Notes under the pieces: model-generated
Seen by the model: the letters and a program-made list of their open reading frames with translations, nothing else
Databases searched by the model: none
What the model was told of the DNA's origin: nothing
Shown here: positions 55,114-63,505 of the stretch, piece after piece
How positions within the stretch are numbered: position 1 is the first letter of the stretch
How the letters are laid out: each line of letters begins with the position of its first letter
Translations under genes and position numbers: made by a program
NCBI GenBank assembly: GCA_044227665.1
Contig: JBGAWK010000001.1
Location: 97,017-161,016, forward strand
Source of the DNA: JBGAWK01 sp044227665
GTDB lineage: Bacteria > Bacteroidota > Bacteroidia > Chitinophagales > JADIYW01
Length of the DNA stretch: 64,000 nt
Direction of reading: 5' to 3'

Positions 55114-56322
55114 ATGTATGTTACCTCAGATATTGAAAATCTGCAAAAAGTAATCGTACACAGGCCTGATATGGGCATAGAGTACATTACGCCGGAAATA
55201 GCAGAACAATTATTGTATGACGATATCGTATTTCTACCTCGAATCATTGAAGAACACGACAATTTTACAGATAGTCTGAAAAAATTCATTGGCAAGGATA
55301 ATGTAATAGAAATCCAGCAACTTCTTACAGACATTATCAAAGATGACGATGCCAAAAATGATATTCTTGAGAGAATAGCTTCTTATCACAACCTCAATCT
55401 GTCTAGGCGTGAGAAATTGAGAACATTAGAATATGAGCAACTATCAGAGACCTTGATATCTGGGCTACATCCCAATACAAAAGAAGTATTGTTGCCGCCA
55501 CTTCCAAATTTGGTATTCACTAGAGATCTCGCCTGTGTCATCCAAGATATGATAGTAGTCTGCAAAGCACATAAGCAAGCAAGGCAAAGAGAAAACATCT
55601 TATTTTCGTATATTGTAAAGTACCATCCCTTATTTGTGGGGTTCTCTGATAAAGTCTTAGATTTTACCCGAGAAGACTATTTTAGCAACACCGCTATATC
55701 TATTGAAGGGGGCGATATAATGGTTTTGGGAAATAAGCATGTTTTGATAGGTAAGAGTGAGCGCACCACGCTGGCGGCCATAGAGTTGCTAAAGAACTTT
55801 CTCTTTGACAGAAATATTTTAGATACACTTACAGTTGTAGAATTACCGGAGGCTCGATATTGTATGCATTTAGATACCGTCTTTACATTAATAGATAGGA
55901 ATACAGCGGTAGGCTATGCGCCATTAGTTTTTGAGGAAAACGAAGAACTAGGCGTAGTAACTTACATAAGGGATAAACACAAACCCCTATTTTATCCTAC
56001 CCTAAAGCATCTATTACATGATTATAATCCTGCAATGACACTCATCTCTTGTGGAAATGGCATACACCCATTCGATAAAAGGGAACAGTGGACAGATGGG
56101 TGTAATTTGGTTGCAGTAAGACCGGGAGTAGCTTTTGCTTACGAGAGGAATATTTATACGCTAAAAGCATTGAAAGGTGCAGGATACGTATCTCTCAGTC
56201 CCCGAAAAATGGATACCCTACTACAAGAAAACCTTAAAGCTATTATTACTATATCTTCTTCAGAATTATCACGAGCCCGCGGAGGACCCCATTGCATGAC
56301 CATGCCATTGTGGCGCGCCTAA
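55114..56322 (+). CDS. arginine deiminase-family enzyme
   Basis: A 402-residue guanidine-modifying enzyme. The usual catalytic positions are present: FTRDLA Asp, IEGGD Glu, CMHLDTVF His, and nucleophile Cys394 in RGGPHCMTMPL. Arginine deiminase converts arginine to citrulline and ammonia. No ornithine transcarbamylase, carbamate kinase or arginine/ornithine antiporter is nearby, so a complete energy-generating ADI pathway is not shown. Arginine versus agmatine or another guanidine is not certain, though length and motifs favour arginine. Cytoplasmic. Confidence 0.88.
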   Translation: MYVTSDIENLQKVIVHRPDMGIEYITPEIAEQLLYDDIVFLPRIIEEHDNFTDSLKKFIGKDNVIEIQQLLTDIIKDDDAKNDILERIASYHNLNLSRREKLRTLEYEQLSETLISGLHPNTKEVLLPPLPNLVFTRDLACVIQDMIVVCKAHKQARQRENILFSYIVKYHPLFVGFSDKVLDFTREDYFSNTAISIEGGDIMVLGNKHVLIGKSERTTLAAIELLKNFLFDRNILDTLTVVELPEARYCMHLDTVFTLIDRNTAVGYAPLVFEENEELGVVTYIRDKHKPLFYPTLKHLLHDYNPAMTLISCGNGIHPFDKREQWTDGCNLVAVRPGVAFAYERNIYTLKALKGAGYVSLSPRKMDTLLQENLKAIITISSSELSRARGGPHCMTMPLWRA

Positions 56323-56369
56323 GCACCTATTATACAGGCAGAAATTTATGACAATACTTTTTCTTTATT

Positions 56370-57398
56370 TTAGGACTGAGGCTCAAATGCAGGGATAGCC
56401 TTACAGATATGCTCTATGTCGGCAGGGCTGATGTCCAAATGTGTAACCATACGCATTAATCCTTCACCCATATCAATGATCCATATATTGTTCTTTTCAA
56501 GATGTTCCGTAAATTGCTTTGCGAGCCGTGGGCTCTTCATGGCAAAGATGATAATATTAGTTTCAACGGGCAATAAGTGTTTTATATACTTGCAATCTTT
56601 GAGTGTATTTGCAATAATTTGAGCATGATGATGGTCAATATGAAGGCGGACAATATTATTGTCCAATGCATAAACACAAGCCTGAGCGAGATATCCGGAT
56701 TGGCGCATTCCGCCGCCAAAGGCTTTCCTGTATTTTCGAGCCTTTTTTATATATGAGGATGTTCCTAGTAATGCAGAGCCTACTGGTGCTCCCAAGCCCT
56801 TGGAAAAGCAGACAGTAATGCTATCACAATGCTTGCCTATAAATTTTTCGTCATACCCCTCATGGATAATAGCATTAAATATCCTAGCACCATCTATATG
56901 TAAAGGAATTCCTCGTTTTCTACAGAAAGTATAAATGTTGAAAATTTCATCTTGTGTATAGCAGATGCCACCAGCTCTATTTACAGTGTTCTCAATAGTT
57001 ACAAGACCAGTAGTTGGCAACCAGTCGTGATGCTGGCGGATATGATTGGTGATGTCCTTTACATTGAGTTTGTTATCCTTACCATGTATGATAGCGGCAC
57101 ATATCCCAGAAAACATTGCATATCCCCCATTCTCATATTGCAGTATATGGGAATTGTATTCAGCAATGACCTCCTGCATGGGCTGGGTATGTGTTTTTAT
57201 TGCCACTTGGTTGCTCATAGTTCCGGAAGGCATAAACAAAGCTGCCTCCATGCCGAAGCGTTCTGCCACTTTCATCTCTAAGGCAAGAACGGTAGGGTCT
57301 TCACCAAAAACATCATCTCCTACTTCTGCCAAAAACATAGCCGCCAACATAGCTTTGTCCGGTTTTGTAACCGTATCACTTCGTAAATCTATAATCAT
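56370..57398 (-). CDS. ltaE: low-specificity L-threonine aldolase
   Basis: A 342-residue PLP enzyme beginning IDLRSDTVTKP, as in LtaE/LtaA, with GVFGEDPT-type DDVFGEDPT and the PLP lysine in CFSKGLGAPVGS (near residue 205). It cleaves threonine and allo-threonine to glycine plus acetaldehyde. Its ATG overlaps the rhomboid stop (TGATG), so the two are cotranslated; a functional link is not obvious. Confidence 0.93.
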   Translation of the reverse strand: MIIDLRSDTVTKPDKAMLAAMFLAEVGDDVFGEDPTVLALEMKVAERFGMEAALFMPSGTMSNQVAIKTHTQPMQEVIAEYNSHILQYENGGYAMFSGICAAIIHGKDNKLNVKDITNHIRQHHDWLPTTGLVTIENTVNRAGGICYTQDEIFNIYTFCRKRGIPLHIDGARIFNAIIHEGYDEKFIGKHCDSITVCFSKGLGAPVGSALLGTSSYIKKARKYRKAFGGGMRQSGYLAQACVYALDNNIVRLHIDHHHAQIIANTLKDCKYIKHLLPVETNIIIFAMKSPRLAKQFTEHLEKNNIWIIDMGEGLMRMVTHLDISPADIEHICKAIPAFEPQS

Positions 57399-58039
57399 CA
57401 GAAACCTATTTGCATTCTAAACAAATCTAGTGCATTAGGGAATACAATAATTGTAAATAATACGCCAAAAATCGCACCAAAAAAGTGTGCATCATGGCCT
57501 ATGTTGTCATTACCTTGCTTCGAAAGATATGCAGAGAAAGCAAGGTATATGGGGCCAAAGATATAAGCCTTAACAGGAATAAAATAAAAATATATCTCAC
57601 TGCGAGGACTCAGAATAATACTGCTGAATATCACAGCAGAAACAGCCCCGGATGCACCTAAGGCATTGTAGTAAGGGTTGTCTTTATGCTTCGCATAAGA
57701 ATACAGGTGACTGAAGCACATGCCTAATAGATAAAGCAAAAGATACATTATCATGCCCTTGGTGCCTAAGGCTATAGAAAACATTTGCTCTACATATCTT
57801 CCAAATGAATAGAATGCCAGCATATTGAAACCCAAGTGTGCATAATCGGCGTGAATAAATCCGGCACTCCAAAATCTATACCACTCTCCTGTACTTTTTA
57901 TTCGATACGGATTAAACATAAAACGATGTTGTAGAGTACCATTATTAAATGCTAATAGGGATATTACTACCGTTACTACCAATATTGCCACTGTAACCAT
58001 AAGATTTTTTACCAAATTTAGCATATTGCATAAGTTCAT
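57398..58039 (-). CDS. rhomboid-family intramembrane serine protease
   Basis: A 213-residue protein with six or seven TM helices. Catalytic dyad visible: Ser130 in GASGAVSA and His185 in GHDAHFFG; HLGFNM (68-73) supplies the conserved Asn/His region. Rhomboids cut membrane proteins inside the bilayer. One-base overlap with the threonine aldolase gene; divergent from terC. Confidence 0.91.
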   Translation of the reverse strand: MNLCNMLNLVKNLMVTVAILVVTVVISLLAFNNGTLQHRFMFNPYRIKSTGEWYRFWSAGFIHADYAHLGFNMLAFYSFGRYVEQMFSIALGTKGMIMYLLLYLLGMCFSHLYSYAKHKDNPYYNALGASGAVSAVIFSSIILSPRSEIYFYFIPVKAYIFGPIYLAFSAYLSKQGNDNIGHDAHFFGAIFGVLFTIIVFPNALDLFRMQIGF

Positions 58040-58096
58040 AATAATTATTTACAAAAAAGAATATGTCAATAACAGTATTTTTGAAAAAATTTACAA

Positions 58097-58828
58097 ATGG
58101 ATTTTAGTGTCTTTACACAGCCGGCAGCATATATTAGTTTAATCTCCCTTACCTTTATGGAAATAGTATTGGGTATAGATAATATTATTTTTGTAGCGAT
58201 CAATACCCAGCGGGCAGCACCACATCAGCAAGAAAAAGCACGACGGTGGGGACTGTTTATGGCACTACTCATAAGGATAGTGTTATTATTTTTTATCCAA
58301 TTCATTATAGCCTCTACACAACCCTTGTTTTACCTGCCTATAGATTTTGAAGGCAATGCGATAAGTCTAAAAGACATCGTCTTAGTAATGGGAGGACTAT
58401 TTTTGCTGTATAAAAGTACTATAGAGATAGACCATAAGATTAATGAAGACGATCATGCTGAAACCGGAAAGAAAACGCAGATGTCCTTCACACAGGTAGT
58501 AATTCAGATTGCACTCATAAATTTAGTGTTTTCTATAGATTCTATCATTACGGCCATAGGTCTCACACAGAGCATAGTTATCATGTTTATCTCTATTATA
58601 TTGTCTATGATTATTATGGTGATGGTATCTAAGTCTATTAGCGATTTCATCGAAAGACATCCTACCATAAAAATATTGGCACTATCATTCTTGTTAATGA
58701 TAGGTCTATTATTAGTGGCAGAAGCATTCGATGTGCATGTGCCTAAAGGGTATGTCTATTTTGCTATGGCATTTTCTTTGGGCGTAGAATTTTTGAATAT
58801 AAAATATAGAACAAAAAAAGGTATATAA
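58097..58828 (+). CDS. TerC-family integral membrane protein
   Basis: A 243-residue protein with about seven TM helices and TerC signatures: EIVLGIDNIIFVAI near residue 22-35 and NLVFSIDSIITAIG near 148-161, each with an acidic residue within a helix. TerC proteins are linked to metal (Mn2+) efflux or membrane-protein metalation. Its stop touches the ctpA ATG directly (TAAATG), so it is cotranscribed with the protease; a role in envelope proteins is suggested only by that pairing. Confidence 0.9.
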   Translation: MDFSVFTQPAAYISLISLTFMEIVLGIDNIIFVAINTQRAAPHQQEKARRWGLFMALLIRIVLLFFIQFIIASTQPLFYLPIDFEGNAISLKDIVLVMGGLFLLYKSTIEIDHKINEDDHAETGKKTQMSFTQVVIQIALINLVFSIDSIITAIGLTQSIVIMFISIILSMIIMVMVSKSISDFIERHPTIKILALSFLLMIGLLLVAEAFDVHVPKGYVYFAMAFSLGVEFLNIKYRTKKGI

Positions 58829-60412
58829 ATGATTAGAAAATTCTTACTAATAGTCGGATTGCTTATTTGGCAATCGGATTCTTTTGCACAGACCTATCAG
58901 CAAAAGATGTCTCAATTTCTGCAACTACTGGACAGGCAGTATGTGGAGACGGTAAATATGGACTCCTTAGTAGAAATAGGCATCACCAAAATGCTGGAAG
59001 AGTTAGATCCTCACTCTGTATATCTTACAGCAGAAGAGTTGCGCAAAGCCAATGAGCCCCTAGAAGGCAATTTTGAGGGAATAGGAGTACAGTTCAATAT
59101 CTTGGATGATACTATAATTATTGTGAATGTTATATCTGGAGGTCCTTCCCACAAAGTGGGATTGATGGATGGCGATAGGATAGTCTCTATAGACGGGGAA
59201 AATGTAGCCGGAGTGGGCATAAAAAATGATGGTGTCTTTAAGCGTCTGCGAGGGAAAAAAGGTACAGAAGTTACGGTATCTGTTAAGCGATATGGGGAAG
59301 TGTTGCCATTGGATTTCCTAATTACCAGAGACAGGATTCCCATCTATGCATTAGATGCGGCATACATGACAGACAAAAAAACGGGATATGTGAAACTTTC
59401 CCGATTTTCTGCCACTGCGGATGAAGAAGTGGCGCAAGCCATCGACAGCCTCAAGAAATTAGGTGCTGAAAATCTGATTTTAGATCTGTCTGACAATTCC
59501 GGAGGATACCTCAATCAGGCACATGCGCTAGCCGATGAATTTCTTTCTAAAGATCGCCTTATCGTATATACAGAAGGGAAATCCTCACCACGGCAAGATT
59601 TTAATGCTACCGAAGCCGGCGTATTCGAGCATGGCAAGCTCGTAGTCATGATAGATGAAGGCAGTGCCTCAGCAAGTGAGATTGTGTCAGGGGCTATTCA
59701 GGATTGGGACAGAGGACTGCTTGTAGGCAGACGCACCTATGGCAAGGGACTGGTACAGAAAGGGTATCCTTTCATAGACCAGAGTGCCGTGAGACTCACC
59801 GTGTCCAAGTATTTTATCCCTAGTGGCAGATGCATACAGAAGCCCTACATCAAGGGCAACGGAGAGGATTATAGAGATGACTTCACAGAAAGATATAATA
59901 GTGGAGAATATTTTGTGAAAGATAGCATGAAAGTACTAGACTCTACGGGCTATTTTACTGCCGGAAAGCGCATAGTATATGGTGGCGGTGGCGTGATTCC
60001 CGATGTGTTTGTCCCTGCGGATACCTCATGGCGCAGCAGCTTCTATTCCGCCCTGCTACGCACAGGAAGCTTCAATGGCTTCTGCCTACATTATGTGAAC
60101 AACAACAGAAATTTATTGCAGCAACAATATCCTACGCAGGAAGACTTTATTAAAAAATTTGAAGTGACGAAAGAAGTTTGGGACGGATTTCTTGCTTTTG
60201 GAAAAACAAAAAAAGCAGATCCCGGCACGGAAAATTATAGCAAAAGTCTGCCTACTATTTCTTATAATTTAAAGGCTTTGATAGGCCAATACTTATTTGA
60301 CAGTAAAATATACTATCAGATAATAAATGAACTCAATCCTATCTATAAGAAGGCGGTAGAATCACTGAAGGGCGATGATTTCAAAGAGTATGGCATCAAA
60401 TCCAAAGGCTAA
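58829..60412 (+). CDS. S41-family C-terminal processing protease (CtpA)
   Basis: A 527-residue secreted protease: signal peptide to SFAQ, PDZ domain about 75-165 (GIGVQF, GLMDGDRIVSIDG), S41 core with LSDNSGGYLNQA, DEGSASASEIVSGAIQDWDRG (Ser nucleophile in SASAS, near 281) and YGKGLVQ (Lys306). It trims proteins at their C-terminus in the periplasm. A divergent C-terminal domain extends about 150 residues. The downstream intergenic region holds the sulfite reductase leader, not a simple terminator only. Confidence 0.93.
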   Translation: MIRKFLLIVGLLIWQSDSFAQTYQQKMSQFLQLLDRQYVETVNMDSLVEIGITKMLEELDPHSVYLTAEELRKANEPLEGNFEGIGVQFNILDDTIIIVNVISGGPSHKVGLMDGDRIVSIDGENVAGVGIKNDGVFKRLRGKKGTEVTVSVKRYGEVLPLDFLITRDRIPIYALDAAYMTDKKTGYVKLSRFSATADEEVAQAIDSLKKLGAENLILDLSDNSGGYLNQAHALADEFLSKDRLIVYTEGKSSPRQDFNATEAGVFEHGKLVVMIDEGSASASEIVSGAIQDWDRGLLVGRRTYGKGLVQKGYPFIDQSAVRLTVSKYFIPSGRCIQKPYIKGNGEDYRDDFTERYNSGEYFVKDSMKVLDSTGYFTAGKRIVYGGGGVIPDVFVPADTSWRSSFYSALLRTGSFNGFCLHYVNNNRNLLQQQYPTQEDFIKKFEVTKEVWDGFLAFGKTKKADPGTENYSKSLPTISYNLKALIGQYLFDSKIYYQIINELNPIYKKAVESLKGDDFKEYGIKSKG

Positions 60413-60458
60413 GCAACATAAGGGCAAAATTAATTTTTTATAAATACAAAACATATTT

Positions 60459-60490
60459 TTTGAAAATCCCAAACTTGTTATTTATGTTTG
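60459..60490 (+). promoter_or_regulatory. putative promoter of the sulfite reductase leader
   Basis: TTTG (60459-60462), 20-nt spacer, TATGTTTG (60483-60490): close to the phylum consensus in both boxes and spacing. The -7 box ends 5 nt before the leader ATG, so the leader would start at or near the mRNA 5' end. An alternative, looser box TATTTTTTG lies at 60454-60462. Confidence 0.5.
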
Positions 60491-60495
60491 TTACT

Positions 60496-60537
60496 ATGAA
60501 GGCAAAATATTCTTGTTGGTGTAATATTATTATATAG
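60496..60537 (+). CDS. putative cysteine-containing leader peptide (13 aa)
   Basis: ATG ... TAG encodes MKAKYSCWCNIII. Two Cys codons (60514-60516, 60520-60522) surround a Trp codon. The stop codon (60535-60537) touches the 5' arm of the antiterminator. The placement in front of a terminator and of a sulfite reductase gene is what one expects for translational attenuation, so I infer a leader peptide; there is no independent evidence that it is translated. Confidence 0.5.
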   Translation: MKAKYSCWCNIII

Positions 60538-60571
60538 GGCAAGGCATATTACTTCTATAAATGCCTGTCCC
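60537..60571 (+). promoter_or_regulatory. putative antiterminator hairpin of the sulfite reductase leader
   Basis: GGGCAAGGCAT (60537-60547) can pair with ATGCCTGTCCC (60561-60571): six pairs AGGCAT/ATGCCT plus GGG/CCC with a 2x2 internal loop and 13-nt loop. It shares the ATGCCTGTC arm with the terminator at 60561, so the two cannot form together. Confidence 0.5.
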
Positions 60572-60592
60572 TTAATGACAGGCATTTTTTTT
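60561..60592 (+). terminator. intrinsic terminator / attenuator before the sulfite reductase gene
   Basis: Perfect 9-bp stem ATGCCTGTC / GACAGGCAT (60561-60569, 60577-60585), 7-nt loop, eight T residues. It sits 18 nt before the sulfite reductase ATG, so read-through is needed for that gene if transcription starts upstream. It could also simply end the ctpA transcript. Confidence 0.9.
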
Positions 60593-60609
60593 AAAACAAA
60601 AATTAGTAT

Positions 60610-62727
60610 ATGGCATTAGAAATACTTCCAGGGGTTAGCGAAGCGGCAAGGAAAGACATCTTTGAGTTGAAGCAAAAAATAGAAGATTATAGGAATGATA
60701 TTATTCCCGAAGACAAGTTCAAGCACTTTCGCCTCACTCGTGGTGTATATGGACAGCGTCAGCTAGGCGTTCAGATGGTAAGGCTGAAACTGCCCTTTGG
60801 CAAAATTACACCTGTGCAACTCAGAAGGCTAGCAGATATAAGCGAAAAATTTACCAACGGCAACCTACACCTTACTACTCGCCAAAACATACAGTTTCAC
60901 TACATAAAAGTAGAAGACACCCCCGAACTTTGGAATCTTATAGAAGACGTGGGCGTTACGGCACGAGAAGCCTGTGGCAATACAGTGCGCAATGTAACAG
61001 GCTCTTCTATGGCAGGGATAGACCCTAGTGAACCCTTTGATATAGCACCTTATGTGCAGGCAGTATTTGAATACTTCCTACGCAATCCTATATGTCAGGA
61101 TATGGGAAGGAAGATAAAAATTGCTTTCTCCTCTTCCGAAAGCGACAGCGCATTTACCTATATCCACGATTTTGGATTTATCCCCAAAATTCAGGACGGC
61201 AAAAGAGGCTTCAAGGTATTGGTAGGCGGAGGACTTGGCGCACAGGCATTCTTGGCGCATACTGCCTACGAATTTTTGCCGGAAGAGCAAGTAATACCGT
61301 TTATAGAAGTAGGCTTGCGCATCTTCGACAGGTATGGAGAGCGCACCCGCAGACATAAAGCGAGGATGAAGTACCTTATCAAAGACATGGGCATGGAGGC
61401 TTTCATGCAATTGGTAGAGGGAGAATACCCTGCACTAAAATTAACTACTTGTACGATCGATACTACTACAGTGCAAAATATAGCACCCCCGACACCGCAG
61501 CAATTTCCCGATGTGCATATTGAAGACCAAGAGTGTTATCATAAGTGGCTAAAAACAAATGTTATAGAGCAAAAACAAAAGGGATATTTCGCTGTGGGTT
61601 TAAAAGTTTCCAATGGAGATATTAAGGCACCGCAAGCGCGTATTATCGCGGACTTGGCAGAGCAGTTTGCTTCAGAAGATATGCGTATTACCATGAATCA
61701 GGGCTTGATGCTAAAGTATGTGTTGCCACAGGCGTTGCCTTATATATATAGTGTATTGGATAGCTTGGGATTTGCCCTTCCCGGCTTTGCTACTATTGCA
61801 GATATTACCACATGCCCAGGTACCGACACCTGTAATCTGGGTGTTACTAATAGTATGACATTGGCGAAGATATTAGAGGATGTCATACATGAAGAATATG
61901 AACATCTCATCTTTGACAACAAAATAGACATCAAGATGAGTGGCTGCATGAACTCCTGTGGTCAGCACATGGCAGCAAATATTGGATTACATGGCAGCTC
62001 TATAAAAGTAGGCGACAAAGTTGCTCCTGCCATGCAGGTCATCTTAGGAGGAGGGGTGAACCCTGATGGGATAGGTGCTGTAGGCGACAAAATTGTTAAG
62101 CTGCCTACGAAGCGTATGCCCGATGCTTTAAGGATTTTGCTCAATGATTTTGAACAAAAAGCCTTAGAGGGAGAATATTTCAACGATTACTACCACCGAC
62201 TGGGAAAAAATTATTTCTACTCCTTGCTGAAACCAGTAGCAGACCCTTCCAAGTATGTAGATGATGACTTCTATGATTATGGCAGTGAGATATATTTTAC
62301 ACCAGAGGTAGGTGTAGGAGAATGTGCAGGCATCATGTACGATATGGTGGGCATTATCATCCGCGAAGCAGAGCAGAAGCTTGTAGATGCAAAGGAATGT
62401 CTAGCGCAAAGCCTTCTGCCAGAAGCTATCTACCATGCCTATACAGGATATGTAATAGCCGCCAAAGCTATATTGCTAAGTCAAGATAAGGAGTGTAACA
62501 CACAGATAAAGATTTTGAGAGATTTTGATGCTTTACAACAGGATAGTATTACATCCTTCGGTATAGTATCTTTGGAAGATACTGCCTTGGCCATCAATAA
62601 AAATAGCCCCGAGCGCCCCTTTGCTGACGAGTATATTGCGGGATTTGAAAGTTTTTTGCAAAAAGTTATTTCTTTTAGAAAAAAAGATAATACGAAGCAG
62701 GTAGTAGAAAGCCATTACAAGGCGTAA
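60610..62727 (+). CDS. nitrite/sulfite reductase with C-terminal HEPN domain
   Basis: A 705-residue siroheme reductase. Two ferredoxin-type halves with siroheme/4Fe-4S ligands Cys402, Cys408, Cys446 and Cys450 (C-x5-C ... C-x3-C), plus the LHLTTRQNIQFHYI and REACGNTVRNVTGS substrate/siroheme loops. The last 110 residues (IIREAEQKLVDAKECLAQSLLPEAIYHAYTGYVIAAKA) are a HEPN-like helical domain, found on some Bacteroidota members. Sulfite rather than nitrite is favoured by the adjoining TSUP exporter and the Cys-codon leader; the sequence itself does not prove it. Electrons likely come from ferredoxin. Confidence 0.88.
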   Translation: MALEILPGVSEAARKDIFELKQKIEDYRNDIIPEDKFKHFRLTRGVYGQRQLGVQMVRLKLPFGKITPVQLRRLADISEKFTNGNLHLTTRQNIQFHYIKVEDTPELWNLIEDVGVTAREACGNTVRNVTGSSMAGIDPSEPFDIAPYVQAVFEYFLRNPICQDMGRKIKIAFSSSESDSAFTYIHDFGFIPKIQDGKRGFKVLVGGGLGAQAFLAHTAYEFLPEEQVIPFIEVGLRIFDRYGERTRRHKARMKYLIKDMGMEAFMQLVEGEYPALKLTTCTIDTTTVQNIAPPTPQQFPDVHIEDQECYHKWLKTNVIEQKQKGYFAVGLKVSNGDIKAPQARIIADLAEQFASEDMRITMNQGLMLKYVLPQALPYIYSVLDSLGFALPGFATIADITTCPGTDTCNLGVTNSMTLAKILEDVIHEEYEHLIFDNKIDIKMSGCMNSCGQHMAANIGLHGSSIKVGDKVAPAMQVILGGGVNPDGIGAVGDKIVKLPTKRMPDALRILLNDFEQKALEGEYFNDYYHRLGKNYFYSLLKPVADPSKYVDDDFYDYGSEIYFTPEVGVGECAGIMYDMVGIIIREAEQKLVDAKECLAQSLLPEAIYHAYTGYVIAAKAILLSQDKECNTQIKILRDFDALQQDSITSFGIVSLEDTALAINKNSPERPFADEYIAGFESFLQKVISFRKKDNTKQVVESHYKA

Positions 62728-62728
62728 G

Positions 62729-63451
62729 CTATAAATCCAGCCACCATTTTGTAACAATAGAAAGTCCTGTAAGCATTATCAGCGTCAAGACGATATAGCG
62801 AAAGCGTTGCTCACTAATCTTGGAAAGCAACAACTTGCCTATGTATGTTCCCACTATACTTACAAAAGGGAGGATGAGCATCGTTTTTATATCGTGTTTG
62901 TGGATATATCCATTGAAATAATAGACAATACTCCGACTTGCATCTATGGCAAAATCTATAAATGCTGAGGTGGCGATGAAGACGCCCATAGGAATACTAA
63001 AACCTGCTAACGTAACACCGCGTATAGCACCACCAGTTCCTAGTAGTCCAGCAAAAAAACCCGACAGTATGCCGCCAAAAGCCGCATTAGCATTTGTAGG
63101 TGCAACGGCATAGTTCTTGAAAATAATAAGCAACACACTAAGGAGGATGAGGAAAACGCCTAAAGCAATTTCTAAGACATCTGATTGTATAAATTTACTC
63201 AAATATGCGCCGATAATAACGAAAGCTACACCAGGGATGCCCATAGTAATTAGCAGTCTTTTATCCAAGCCTTCTTTAAAGAGTACCATCTTACTGAGGT
63301 TGCTCGTCAGGTGGAGGACTGCGGTTATGCCTAATGCAGACTGGAAGTCAAAGTAATAGTTGGCGATAGGCACGAAAAATAATGAAGAACCAAATCCTCC
63401 AATAGTGCCAAGAATTTCAGCCACAAAAGCTAATAAAAAAAACAATATCAT
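62729..63451 (-). CDS. TauE/SafE-type sulfite exporter family permease
   Basis: A 240-residue TSUP membrane protein of about 7-8 TM helices with the start GGFGSSLFFVPI and the second repeat GFFAGLLGTGGAIRG. TSUP members export sulfite or sulfoacetate or import organosulfonates. It is convergent with the sulfite reductase (1 nt between stop codons), supporting a sulfur role, although TSUP also carries other anions. Confidence 0.87.
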   Translation of the reverse strand: MILFFLLAFVAEILGTIGGFGSSLFFVPIANYYFDFQSALGITAVLHLTSNLSKMVLFKEGLDKRLLITMGIPGVAFVIIGAYLSKFIQSDVLEIALGVFLILLSVLLIIFKNYAVAPTNANAAFGGILSGFFAGLLGTGGAIRGVTLAGFSIPMGVFIATSAFIDFAIDASRSIVYYFNGYIHKHDIKTMLILPFVSIVGTYIGKLLLSKISEQRFRYIVLTLIMLTGLSIVTKWWLDL

Positions 63452-63458
63452 GCCTTCT

Positions 63459-63466
63459 CAAAGATA
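63459..63466 (-). promoter_or_regulatory. putative -7 promoter box of the TSUP gene
   Basis: Minus strand TATCTTTG, exact TAnnTTTG, ending 7 nt before the ATG at 63451. No clear -33 TTG. Confidence 0.35.
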
Positions 63467-63505
63467 CAGCGAATACATACGCAGAGATACATATTTACTT
63501 ATAAT

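Noticed and set aside
60413..60609. SAM or other riboswitch before the sulfite reductase
   Set aside because: The region is too short and lacks a multi-helix aptamer; the short ORF with two alternative hairpins fits better.
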